From JAHRVQ01 sp964548025 (lineage in GTDB: Bacteria; Pseudomonadota; Gammaproteobacteria; Pseudomonadales; Azotimanducaceae), in the NCBI GenBank assembly GCA_964548025.1, contig CAZJRI010000207.1, positions 1 to 8,093 of the forward strand: a stretch of DNA of 8,093 nucleotides, read 5' to 3'. The notes beneath the pieces were generated by a model, which was given only the letters and a program-made list of their open reading frames with translations, did not search any database and had not been told where the DNA came from. Both the position numbers and the translations under genes were made by a program. Shown one piece after another: positions 1 to 6,764 of this stretch; the first letter of the stretch is position 1, and every line of letters begins with the position of its first letter.

Positions 1-840
1 TCAACCCTCGCAACACACACTTTGCTTGAGGGCGGCAGTGACCAACAGAAGACGGCCTGGTTACCAAAACTGGCTCAAGGCGCAATAGCGACTCTTGCAC
101 TCACTGAATCAGAAGGCAATTGGAACCTTGATGAGGTCACCAGCAGCGCAGAAATCAAAGATGACAAGCTTCATCTCTCGGGTACAAAGCAGATGGTGGA
201 AAATGCCAAAAAAGCCGATCTGATTATCGCTTCGATCAAGGTCGACGGCACGCCGGGTCTTGTACTGATCGACAGTTCCATCATCCCCAACGAATCCCTT
301 ATGCGGGAAGTTATCATTGATGAAACGAGGCGAGCCTATGAGCTCAATCTTGACGGGATCGTAATTGACAAGAACAGCCTCCTTGAAAACAATTGTTTCA
401 GGCAGATCGAACTCGCCTCGCTGCTGTTGCTTTGTGCGGAGATGGCAGGAGGTCATGCTGCGGTACTTAATGTAATCGTCGAATACCTCAATTCACGAAA
501 GCAATTCGATAAATATATTGGCGGATACCAGGCGTTGAAACATCCAACGGTACAGATATTGATTGGCATGGAAGCTTCACGCTCCTATGTTTATCACGCA
601 GCCTCGATCTGGGACTCGGAAACGGATGAAGAAATCGAGATCGCATTGCGAATGGCCAAGGCGCATGCCAGTGAGTCATTTGCTCATGCGGGTGACCGGG
701 CAGTACAGTTTCACGGTGGATTTGGCTTCACCTACGAGTGTGACGCCCAGCTATTTCTCAGGCGTGCACTCTGGAGCCAATACCAGTTTGGCGACGAGAG
801 ACATCATCGACTGCTTCTCGCACCATTGTTACTTGATTAA
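1..840 (+). CDS. Acyl-CoA dehydrogenase, C-terminal part (5' end outside window)
   Basis: The frame is open from base 1 and stops with TAA at 838-840, giving 279 residues, so the gene began upstream of the window. An internal TTG at 22 is not the start, because residues before it (STLATHT) still fit the family. The visible order is the end of the alpha-helical N-domain (LLEGGSDQQKTAWLPKLAQG), the beta-barrel middle domain starting at ATLALTES, and the C-terminal helical bundle. The bundle carries the FAD/dimer signature SRKQFDKYIGGYQALKH and the motif HGGFGFTYE with LRRA. Family members are FAD enzymes that make the alpha,beta double bond in acyl-CoA during beta-oxidation or sterol/side-chain catabolism. 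The ending resembles the FadE-type group with FTWE/LKRA motifs. Where medium-chain enzymes carry the catalytic YEG glutamate, this protein reads QFGDE, so the base must lie elsewhere or the protein may need a partner subunit. Family assignment is firm; the substrate is unknown. Confidence 0.93.
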   Translation, partial: STLATHTLLEGGSDQQKTAWLPKLAQGAIATLALTESEGNWNLDEVTSSAEIKDDKLHLSGTKQMVENAKKADLIIASIKVDGTPGLVLIDSSIIPNESLMREVIIDETRRAYELNLDGIVIDKNSLLENNCFRQIELASLLLLCAEMAGGHAAVLNVIVEYLNSRKQFDKYIGGYQALKHPTVQILIGMEASRSYVYHAASIWDSETDEEIEIALRMAKAHASESFAHAGDRAVQFHGGFGFTYECDAQLFLRRALWSQYQFGDERHHRLLLAPLLLD

Positions 841-907
841 AACAGGTAAACCGATGCGCAGGAGAACCCAACCGGGATCTACATCTTAATCGAATCATCC
901 ACAGCTA

Positions 908-941
908 TTGGGTTTTCCCGCAAATTGCGGGAAAATCCCAA
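908..941. repeat. Long near-perfect inverted repeat (hairpin) after the acyl-CoA dehydrogenase gene
   Basis: The left arm 908-923 (TTGGGTTTTCCCGCAA) pairs with the right arm 925-941 over 16 base pairs, with one unpaired T on the right side and a single central A; in practice the loop would be 3-5 bases. It lies 67 bases after the stop codon at 840. No T-run follows on the plus strand, so it is not a textbook Rho-independent terminator. It could stabilise or end the upstream transcript, act as a REP-like intergenic element, or be part of the leader of the next gene. Confidence 0.6.
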
Positions 942-953
942 CCTGATAGCAGC

Positions 954-1004
954 AACGTTTGTTCACCCATAACGTTTGTTCACCGATAGCGTTTGTTCAC
1001 CGAT
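954..1004 (+). repeat. Three tandem copies of a 17-bp repeat
   Basis: The copies lie at 954-970, 971-987 and 988-1004 with no spacer. The unit is AACGTTTGTTCACCGAT. Copy 1 differs at unit position 15 (C for G) and copy 3 at position 2 (G for A). The array ends exactly where the Shine-Dalgarno sequence of the next gene begins. There are no unique spacers, so it is not a CRISPR array. Possible roles are repeated operator sites, a leader RNA element, or a simple slippage-prone tandem repeat that shifts promoter spacing. Confidence 0.85.
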
Positions 1005-1012
1005 AAGGAAGG
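1005..1012 (+). promoter_or_regulatory. Ribosome binding site deciding the start of the Cys-rich protein
   Basis: A purine run, AAGGAAGG, sits directly after the tandem repeats. Two in-frame ATGs follow at 1013 and 1016. The second leaves a more normal spacing to the AAGGA core (6 bases), so 1016 is preferred. An in-frame TAA at 1004-1006 excludes an upstream start. Confidence 0.7.
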
Positions 1013-1015
1013 ATG

Positions 1016-1414
1016 ATGGCCGATCTGCTTTGTTGGAACTGTGGCGCTTCTCTCGCTGAGATTCCGCTACCGATAAGCCGTCACAGCAACTGCCCAAAAT
1101 GTTTTGAGGTACTCCATTGCTGCCGATTGTGCCGCCTCTATAAACCCGGTCGTCCCGGCGACTGTGATCACGAGCGCGCGGACCCACCAGTTATTAAGGA
1201 GTCTGCCAATTTCTGCGACTACTTCAGAGAAAGTTACAACGCATTCAGTCCAGAAGATGAATCCCAGCAGCAGGGAGCAAAGTCTGAATTCTCAGCCCTG
1301 TTCGACGACAACGAAGAAATTTCGGATGCGCATCCATCCGAAGATGATCCCTTCACGGAGTCACCACCTTCATCCGGCTCATCCAATCCCCTGGATGATC
1401 TGTTTGACGATTAA
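1016..1414 (+). CDS. Small Cys-rich, probably zinc-binding protein of unknown function
   Basis: The protein is 132 residues from the ATG at 1016 (133 from 1013). The first 70 residues carry nine cysteines: CWNC (6-9), CPKC (26-29), CCRLC (35-39), C50 and C67. Several histidines, including H23, H34 and H52, lie among them. This looks like one or two zinc ribbons with the CxxC pairs as ligands. The core ends in a block that looks conserved (RADPPVIKESANFCDYF). The rest is a disordered acidic Ser/Asp/Glu/Pro tail that contains the string LFDD twice, at ALFDD in the middle and at the very end (DDLFDD). It has no signal peptide or membrane segment, so it is probably cytoplasmic. I have the impression that similar proteins occur widely in Proteobacteria as uncharacterised ORFs, but I cannot name a family. 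The tail might bind a partner and the zinc core might bind nucleic acid or protein; both are guesses. Its leader holds a hairpin and a triple repeat. Confidence 0.85.
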   Translation: MADLLCWNCGASLAEIPLPISRHSNCPKCFEVLHCCRLCRLYKPGRPGDCDHERADPPVIKESANFCDYFRESYNAFSPEDESQQQGAKSEFSALFDDNEEISDAHPSEDDPFTESPPSSGSSNPLDDLFDD

Positions 1415-1556
1415 AGCCTGCTTTATTATGTTGCAAACACTTTTGTTGGAATTAAGATCTCAACGTTCATTTGCGACTAAAAGACATAGATGACGAAGTT
1501 TTGATAATCTCTTTTTTTTAATCTCTTTCTCGATAATCCAACCAGGGGTATAAACC
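1415..1556 (+). promoter_or_regulatory. AT-rich leader of the acetyltransferase gene with a 10-bp direct repeat
   Basis: This 142-base gap has no credible gene. TAATCTCTTT occurs at 1505-1514 and again at 1519-1528, with an eight-T run between them. A further GATAATC at 1532-1538 echoes GATAATC at 1503-1509, giving a period of about 14-15 bases. The acetyltransferase ribosome binding site AGGGG is at 1544-1548, eight bases before the ATG at 1557. GATAAT at 1503-1508 resembles a -10 box, but I see no fitting -35 box, so no promoter is called. Confidence 0.4.
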
Positions 1557-2774
1557 ATGCCAACAGAAATCAGACCCGCAACCGAAAGCGAGATGGGCGA
1601 ATACGGACACCTCGGTGCCTATGTCTACGGTGGTTCCTTTGGCGAAGGTGCAGAGAGTACAAATGCTACCGCGAACAGACCCGAGTGGACGCTTTGTGCT
1701 TTCGTTGACGGCCAGATGGCATCCATGTTCTGCACCATCCCGTTTACCATGAGGGCTGGCGGCAATCCAGTACCAATGGGTGGTATTTCATCAGTCGGGA
1801 CCTTGCCTGAATTCAGACGCCAGGGACTATCCAGAAAGCTCATGACCCAGGCGTTGGCAGATATGCGCGAAAATGGGCAACCGGTCGCGTCCCTCTGGGC
1901 CTCCCAGGCAGCTATCTACCAACGCTACCAATTTGCCGCAACAACCGTTCTGCGCTCGTATACGATAGATTCGGCTGATGTCATTCTTAATGATGGTAGT
2001 GACTCAAAATGCACTGTACGCAGGGTTACGGTCGAGGCGGGATTCGACACGGTCAAATCCCTTTATATTGACTTCATTCAGAACCGAATGTGTTATCTGC
2101 ACCGTGCAAGACCTCTCTGGCAGAACAACATGCTCGAAGCCGTCAGCGAAGACGGGCCGACTGAGATAGCAGTCAGCTATGACCAGGAAGGTCAACCTGT
2201 CGGTTATGTCATCTACTCCTTGAGATCAGGGAAAGTGAATCACAGCGCAAGAAACCAGGAGCTCAAGGTAAGAGAAATTATCTGGCTCAATCTGGAGGCA
2301 TATAAAAGCCTGTGGCAATTTCTGGGTGCTCACGACCTTGTCGGGCGTATTACCTGGAACAGCGCTCCGGCTGATGATCCCATCTATGAACTTCTGGCAG
2401 AACCCAGGCTACTTCAAGCAAGAGACAATGAGGGAATCTGGTTCAGAATCGTAGACGCGACTGCTGCACTCGCAGCGCGGGGATATGAGGGAAGTGGCCG
2501 GATAAATATTGGTATTAATGAAGACCGCTTAACCCCCTGGAACAATGGCACCTTCGAACTTGATGTTACTGATGGTGCCGGTGAAGTGAAAAAAACCTCT
2601 GCGGCTGCTGATATCCAGCTCTCGCTTAAATCCCTGGCTTCACTCTATACGGGATTTCGGAGCGCCAGGGACCTGGCTAACTGGGGATTGCTGGAAGCTG
2701 ATGCTGAAGCCGTGAATCTGGCAGAATCCATTTTCAGAACTGCGAGCGCACCCCATTGTCCTGACCATTTTTAA
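1557..2774 (+). CDS. Eis-like GNAT N-acetyltransferase with C-terminal SCP2-like domain
   Basis: The protein is 405 residues. It starts at an ATG with AGGGG eight bases upstream. The N-terminal GNAT domain contains the acetyl-CoA pyrophosphate loop FRRQGLSRKL (86-95), preceded by the beta strand GGISSVGTLP. ASQAAIYQRYQF (115-126) then matches the Eis motif ASEGGIYGRFGY. A second GNAT-like domain follows, and a C-terminal sterol-carrier-like domain runs from about 310 (ALAARGYEG ... SLASLYTGFRSARDLA). In Mycobacterium tuberculosis Eis, Tyr126 is the general acid and the carboxylate of the terminal Phe402 is the general base. Both appear kept here as Y121 and terminal F405 (the protein ends HCPDHF). 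Eis enzymes are hexameric and acetylate aminoglycosides at several positions, or lysines on proteins and peptides; the natural substrate here is unknown. The gene is intact, appears to be expressed alone, and converges with the M20 peptidase. Confidence 0.92.
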   Translation: MPTEIRPATESEMGEYGHLGAYVYGGSFGEGAESTNATANRPEWTLCAFVDGQMASMFCTIPFTMRAGGNPVPMGGISSVGTLPEFRRQGLSRKLMTQALADMRENGQPVASLWASQAAIYQRYQFAATTVLRSYTIDSADVILNDGSDSKCTVRRVTVEAGFDTVKSLYIDFIQNRMCYLHRARPLWQNNMLEAVSEDGPTEIAVSYDQEGQPVGYVIYSLRSGKVNHSARNQELKVREIIWLNLEAYKSLWQFLGAHDLVGRITWNSAPADDPIYELLAEPRLLQARDNEGIWFRIVDATAALAARGYEGSGRINIGINEDRLTPWNNGTFELDVTDGAGEVKKTSAAADIQLSLKSLASLYTGFRSARDLANWGLLEADAEAVNLAESIFRTASAPHCPDHF

Positions 2775-2798
2775 TAAGGGGCGCGCCTCTTAAATCGA
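2775..2798. other. Short convergent gap with a GC palindrome
   Basis: Only 24 bases separate the stop codons of the two convergent genes. They hold the imperfect palindrome AAGGGGCGCGCCTCTT around a perfect 8-bp core, GGCGCGCC (2780-2787). With essentially no loop and no clear T-run, it is a weak candidate for a shared bidirectional transcription stop. Confidence 0.3.
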
Positions 2799-4166
2799 TT
2801 ATTCCACAGTGAATGCCTCGAGCAGATCAATCATCAATTGGGTGCCACGGCGCATGTTTTCGACCGAGATTCGCTCGTTATTTCCATGGACACCACGATA
2901 GTCGCCATCAGGGACAATAAAAGTGCCAAATCCATAGCTGGTGATTCCCATATCTCGAAAGAAGTGACTATCGGTAAAACCCCCTGATACACCCGGGATG
3001 GTATGCACACCCGGGAAGTGTTTTTCATATGTCTTCTCTATCAGCCTGTACAAAGGCGTGTCAGCGCTACTGACAGCAGGCGTAAATCCCATAATCTTTT
3101 CAATCTCGATATTCACATCGTTGATGATCAGCGCAAGTTCAGAGATAAACTGATCCGGGTCCTGATCCGGCAATAACCTGCAATCAAGTTCCATCGATGC
3201 CTCAGCCGGTACCACATTGATTTTGCTGCTGCCACTCAAGCGAGTCAGCGAACAGGTATTTCTCAATAATGTATGTGAACCCGGGTTAACCAGTTGAAGA
3301 TAATTAAGGAATTCTTCGCTCTTTACAGAATTACTGATATCAGCAAACTGGGAAGCCAAAGGCTCTGTCTGGTAACGGGCGGTGCTTTCAAACAGCATGC
3401 GCACAGGTGGAATTACTCGAGCCGGGAATTCTGTTCGAACAATCCGGTCTCCTGCCCTGATAATTCTGGTCACTGCCGTTTCCATCTGAGGCGCCGAACC
3501 ATGGCCTGGATTGCCGTGGGCAATCAGTTTTAACCAGAGTGGCACTTTCTGGGTCAGCTCCACACTGAATACTGTCTGATCACCAATGATGCGTCCCCCG
3601 CCTCCCTCATTGAGCAGGTATCCGACATTTTCAAATAACGCCGGTCTATTCTCAGCGAGCCATCCTGCGCCAAAAGCACCGCCTGCTTCTTCATCAGCAG
3701 TCGCCATGAAAATCACGTCACGACTCAGCCGTTGTTTGCTGGCATGCAAAGAAAGAAATGCCTGCAGTTGCACAATGCCAGTACCTTTCATATCCAGGGC
3801 ACCCCGACCGTAGATATGGTCATCTCGAATATCGCCGGAATACGGGTCTGAGGTCCAGTACTTCAGATTTGCAGGGACGACATCCATATGATTCAGCAAC
3901 ACCAGCGCAGGTTTATTTCCACCTTTTATTCGCGCCCAGATATTCCCGCGACCAGGAGCGGATTCAGCGGTTTCATAACTGATACCCGCTTCATCAAAAA
4001 TCCTGGCGAAGAATTCGACGCCACGGGATTCATTCCCCGGCGGATTTTCTGTGTTGATCTGGATGAACTCAGAGAGCCTTTGTGCGGCCTGGTCGGTGTA
4101 TTCGGAGGCTGCGACATTAATTGATATAGAAAACATCAATACTGACAAGAGGATAATACGATTCAT
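2799..4166 (-). CDS. Secreted M20-family metallopeptidase (zinc carboxypeptidase/deacylase)
   Basis: The protein is 455 residues from the ATG at 4164-4166. A TTG three bases upstream is in frame, but it would sit only 2 bases from the AGGAG site, against 5 for the ATG. The N-terminus MNRIILLSVLMFSISINVAAS is a Sec signal peptide with cleavage near residue 20 and no lipobox Cys, so the mature enzyme should be periplasmic or secreted. The co-catalytic zinc set is complete: HMD (H93, D95), bridging Asp in DMKG (D125), base and ligand Glu in ADEEAGG (E159, E160), NEGGGG (E187) and the last ligand His in HGNNE (H427). The inserted lid/dimerisation domain (about 200-330) includes GNPGHGS. Relatives such as carboxypeptidase G2, carboxypeptidase S, ArgE and DapE hydrolyse C-terminal amide or N-acyl bonds of peptides and amino acids. 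An exported version points to peptide scavenging. The exact substrate cannot be read from sequence. Confidence 0.93.
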   Translation of the reverse strand: MNRIILLSVLMFSISINVAASEYTDQAAQRLSEFIQINTENPPGNESRGVEFFARIFDEAGISYETAESAPGRGNIWARIKGGNKPALVLLNHMDVVPANLKYWTSDPYSGDIRDDHIYGRGALDMKGTGIVQLQAFLSLHASKQRLSRDVIFMATADEEAGGAFGAGWLAENRPALFENVGYLLNEGGGGRIIGDQTVFSVELTQKVPLWLKLIAHGNPGHGSAPQMETAVTRIIRAGDRIVRTEFPARVIPPVRMLFESTARYQTEPLASQFADISNSVKSEEFLNYLQLVNPGSHTLLRNTCSLTRLSGSSKINVVPAEASMELDCRLLPDQDPDQFISELALIINDVNIEIEKIMGFTPAVSSADTPLYRLIEKTYEKHFPGVHTIPGVSGGFTDSHFFRDMGITSYGFGTFIVPDGDYRGVHGNNERISVENMRRGTQLMIDLLEAFTVE

Positions 4167-4170
4167 CAAA

Positions 4171-4176
4171 TCTCCT
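4171..4176 (-). promoter_or_regulatory. Ribosome binding site of the M20 peptidase
   Basis: On the minus strand this reads AGGAGA, followed by TTTG and then ATG. It supports the ATG ending at 4166 over the adjacent TTG as the start. Confidence 0.75.
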
Positions 4177-4402
4177 ATAGTTTATTTAACTGTTCGCTCT
4201 TTTCTTAAACGTCAGCAACGAGCGAAAAAGTGGCAATTGATGAGTGGTAGCCTAAAGGAAATCATCAACTGTCACCACCAGGCGCGCCTCAGCAGATATA
4301 AATTAACCCATAATTATGTTCGGCAGATCGAAACCGATGCCACAAAACTAGACTAACAGCGCCCGGAAAGTGAAAATGAACCAATATCGCGTTATTGATT
4401 TC
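4177..4402. promoter_or_regulatory. Divergent promoter region between the M20 peptidase and the Lon-like protease
   Basis: This AT-rich region must hold the promoters of both divergent genes. Visible structure: an inverted repeat TTCGCTC (4193-4199) / GAGCGAA (4220-4226), which would lie in the leader of the minus-strand gene or act as an operator; a perfect 10-bp palindrome CATAATTATG (4309-4318); a -10-like TATAAA (4297-4302) facing the protease, without a good -35; a small hairpin at 4322-4341; and a second GGCGCGCC at 4281-4288. I see no clear sigma-32 or sigma-54 promoter. No gene is supported here. Confidence 0.45.
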
Positions 4403-4407
4403 AGGAC
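4403..4407 (+). promoter_or_regulatory. Ribosome binding site of the Lon-like protease
   Basis: AGGAC (core AGGA 4403-4406) precedes the ATG at 4413 by about 6 bases. A TTG at 4395 is in frame but lies upstream of this site, so 4413 is chosen as the start. Confidence 0.7.
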
Positions 4408-4412
4408 AAACA

Positions 4413-6764
4413 ATGGCTGCAAAGCAGATTACCGCGGAACTGGCTCGTTGGGTCTGTAATCCCGACGACCTCGGTTTCAAGGATACCCGGGCACTGGAGG
4501 CAAAATCCGACATTCTTGGCCAACAGGATGCTGTTGATGCTTTGCAGTTCGGGCTCGAAACCCGAATTCACGGGAACAATGTCTTCGTACGGGGCTTGTC
4601 TGGTTTTGGCAGAATGTCGTTGATCGATCAGATGATAAAGAAATCTTCTCAAAATCCGGTCGAGCTACCAGATCAATGTTATGTCCACAATTTTGCAGAG
4701 AGCGATCAACCTAAACTCGTCGAACTCAAGGCCGGATCGGGGAAAACGTTCCAGCGGGCTATGGACAGATTTGCTGAATTCGCCAGAACAGATCTGCCGG
4801 AATACCTGAACTCAGATATCGTCAAGGCAAAGCAACGAAAACTCAACAAAGAAATCCAGGAAGAAATCAGAAAGATCGGCAGCCCGTTTGACGAGGAATT
4901 GCACAAGGCCGGGTTGGCAGTAGTACCCATACAGGTGGGTCAGAATACATTACCCACCATATTGCCCATTATCGGCGGCAAGCCTGTTTCATTTGATGAA
5001 CTCCAGCAACTTCGCCTTGCGGACACTGTGTCGGAAGAAGAATACAAAGCAATAGAAGAAAAACTAACTGAATTTGATCAGAAATTTTCGGAACTCGGTC
5101 AGGAAATCAACAATGTCCAGATAAAACATCGCGAAGATATGCAGGCCATAATTGTTGCCGAAGCAAAGAACTTCGTGAGTTCTCGAATCAACGCCCTGAA
5201 AATACAGTTCGACAATAGCCAGGTCCATGAATTTCTTGATGAAATAAACGACGACCTGATTAACGTAAAAATGACCGCGACAGATAATCTGGAAAATTTT
5301 ACCCAGCACTATCGGGTCAATCTTATCCGCTCCAGAGATCCCTCAGCACCAAGACCAGTCGTTAGCGTCAGCAATCCAAACCTCAACAATCTGGTTGGGC
5401 GAATTGATCAGGAGTTTTCCCGACAGGGCATTTTCGCCAGATCGGATCATCTGATGATAAAACCAGGAGCCCTGCTGGAAGCAAACGGTGGATTCCTCAT
5501 TCTGGAAGCCCAGGATATCCTGAGTGAACCAGGCGCCTGGGCGGCACTACTCAGAACATTGAAAACCGGGTTATTTGAAATGGGTGGCAATGATCCCTTT
5601 GCTATCTGGAGCGGGCCGAGGTTGAGGCCTAAGCCCATACCCATTGATATCAAGGTCATTCTGGTAGGTAATCCTGACGTCTACTACCTGTTAAACCACT
5701 ATGAACCCAGATTCTCATCTTTATTTAAGGTCCTGGCTGACTTCGCAGATACCATTCCCAGGGACAGCGACGGTTTTAATGCCTATGCCAATCTCGTGGC
5801 CCGCCTGATTGAACGTGACAAGCTCACTCACTTTTCCAATACAGCCGTCGCAAAACTGATCGAACATGGCAGCCGAATCTGTGCTCAGAAGAATCAACTC
5901 ACCAGTCGATTTAGCAGAATTGCAGATATCGCGCGGGAGGCGGCATTTATCGCAGAGAAGAACGACAATGAATTGGTGACGTCTTCCGACGTCATAAGCG
6001 CCATCAGGCGGACTCGCCGTCGTGCTGATATACCGGCTCGCAGATTTCGCCGACTCATATCTGACAGGACTATAAAGATCACATTCAGCGGCAGTATCGT
6101 TGGCCAGATCAACGGCCTGGCAGTGACATCTGAAGGTCCGCTGACATTTGGATTTCCCACCAGAATCACAGCTTCAATAGGTCCGGGAAAGGATGGTGCC
6201 ATCAATATCGAACGCGAATCGGATTTGTCAGGCAGTGTACATACAAAGGGATTCCTGATTTTGAAGGGGTTAATTCAGCGTGTCCTGCATCTTCAGCATC
6301 CCCTTGCATTCTCGGCATCCATCGCATTTGAGCAGACCTATGGTGGCATTGACGGTGACTCGGCTTCTGCCGCAGAATTCTGTTGCCTGATAAGCGCACT
6401 GACAAATTTACCTGTCAGACAATCGATTGCCCTGACCGGTGCTGTAGATCAACACGGCAACATTCTGCCTATAGGTGGGGCGACCGAGAAGATCGAAGGT
6501 TTTTATGATGCCTGCAGAACTATCGATTCTGACAGCACGCAGGGTGCCATCATACCTGAGTCAAATCTCGGCGATCTTATGCTGCGGGAAGATGTCGTGG
6601 ATTCGATTTCCGCAAAGGAATTTACGATATACACAATTTCGACAATTGAAGACCTGCTGCCAATCCTGCTGGAAAGAGAATCAGGTGAGAGTCTCACCTG
6701 CTCCGAAATTCTCACACTTGCACGCGAAAAAGCGCTTCAATACTGGCTCGCAACAAAAGATTGA
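4413..6764 (+). CDS. Lon-family (S16) ATP-dependent protease, AsrA/YcbZ-like
   Basis: The protein is 783 residues from the ATG at 4413. An AAA-type N-terminal segment with a P-loop-like GLSGFGRMS (61-69) is followed by a long charged helical, coiled-coil-prone insert (about 130-300). The AAA core then has the Walker B-like FLILEAQD (361-368), sensor-1 VGNPD (N420) and PRFSSLFKV with a possible arginine finger (R433). The helical lid is TSRFSRIADIAREA. The C-terminal Lon protease domain spans about 545-760. Its Ser-Lys dyad is S650 in GIDGDSASAAE and K693 in LPIGGATEKIEGF; the 43-residue spacing equals that of E. coli Lon S679/K722. This layout fits the AAA_32-plus-Lon group, which includes E. 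coli YcbZ and P. aeruginosa AsrA (PA0779, an aminoglycoside-induced stress protease). It should be a cytoplasmic quality-control protease. Arg replaces the Walker A Lys, so nucleotide use at this loop is uncertain, although I recall GxGR in relatives. No classical Lon N-terminal substrate domain is seen. Confidence 0.92.
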   Translation: MAAKQITAELARWVCNPDDLGFKDTRALEAKSDILGQQDAVDALQFGLETRIHGNNVFVRGLSGFGRMSLIDQMIKKSSQNPVELPDQCYVHNFAESDQPKLVELKAGSGKTFQRAMDRFAEFARTDLPEYLNSDIVKAKQRKLNKEIQEEIRKIGSPFDEELHKAGLAVVPIQVGQNTLPTILPIIGGKPVSFDELQQLRLADTVSEEEYKAIEEKLTEFDQKFSELGQEINNVQIKHREDMQAIIVAEAKNFVSSRINALKIQFDNSQVHEFLDEINDDLINVKMTATDNLENFTQHYRVNLIRSRDPSAPRPVVSVSNPNLNNLVGRIDQEFSRQGIFARSDHLMIKPGALLEANGGFLILEAQDILSEPGAWAALLRTLKTGLFEMGGNDPFAIWSGPRLRPKPIPIDIKVILVGNPDVYYLLNHYEPRFSSLFKVLADFADTIPRDSDGFNAYANLVARLIERDKLTHFSNTAVAKLIEHGSRICAQKNQLTSRFSRIADIAREAAFIAEKNDNELVTSSDVISAIRRTRRRADIPARRFRRLISDRTIKITFSGSIVGQINGLAVTSEGPLTFGFPTRITASIGPGKDGAINIERESDLSGSVHTKGFLILKGLIQRVLHLQHPLAFSASIAFEQTYGGIDGDSASAAEFCCLISALTNLPVRQSIALTGAVDQHGNILPIGGATEKIEGFYDACRTIDSDSTQGAIIPESNLGDLMLREDVVDSISAKEFTIYTISTIEDLLPILLERESGESLTCSEILTLAREKALQYWLATKD

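Noticed and set aside
109..456. Minus-strand open frame of 115 codons inside the acyl-CoA dehydrogenase gene
   Set aside because: It is a shadow of a gene with clear family motifs on the plus strand; its own translation shows no motif.
908..941. Classical Rho-independent terminator
   Set aside because: No T-run follows the stem on the plus strand, and the U/A pairs are inside the stem. It is kept as an inverted repeat of uncertain role.
954..1004. CRISPR array or DnaA-box/iteron origin
   Set aside because: There are no unique spacers. The unit does not match the DnaA box TTATNCACA, and there is no replication gene or AT-rich unwinding region beside it.
1415..1556. Sigma-70 promoter with -10 GATAAT at 1503-1508
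   Set aside because: No -35 hexamer lies at 16-18 bases upstream; the nearest TTGCGA (1471-1476) is 26 bases away.
4167..4169. TTG start giving MMNR for the M20 peptidase
   Set aside because: It is too close to the AGGAG site; the next codon is an ATG with proper spacing.
4240..4356. A possible 38-residue ORF (starting MSGSLKEIIN) in the divergent region
   Set aside because: It has no ribosome binding site, no recognisable motif, and it overlaps the only space available for the promoters of the two flanking genes.
4395..4412. TTG at 4395 as the start of the Lon-like protease
   Set aside because: The only good ribosome binding site (4403-4407) lies downstream of it and fits the ATG at 4413.
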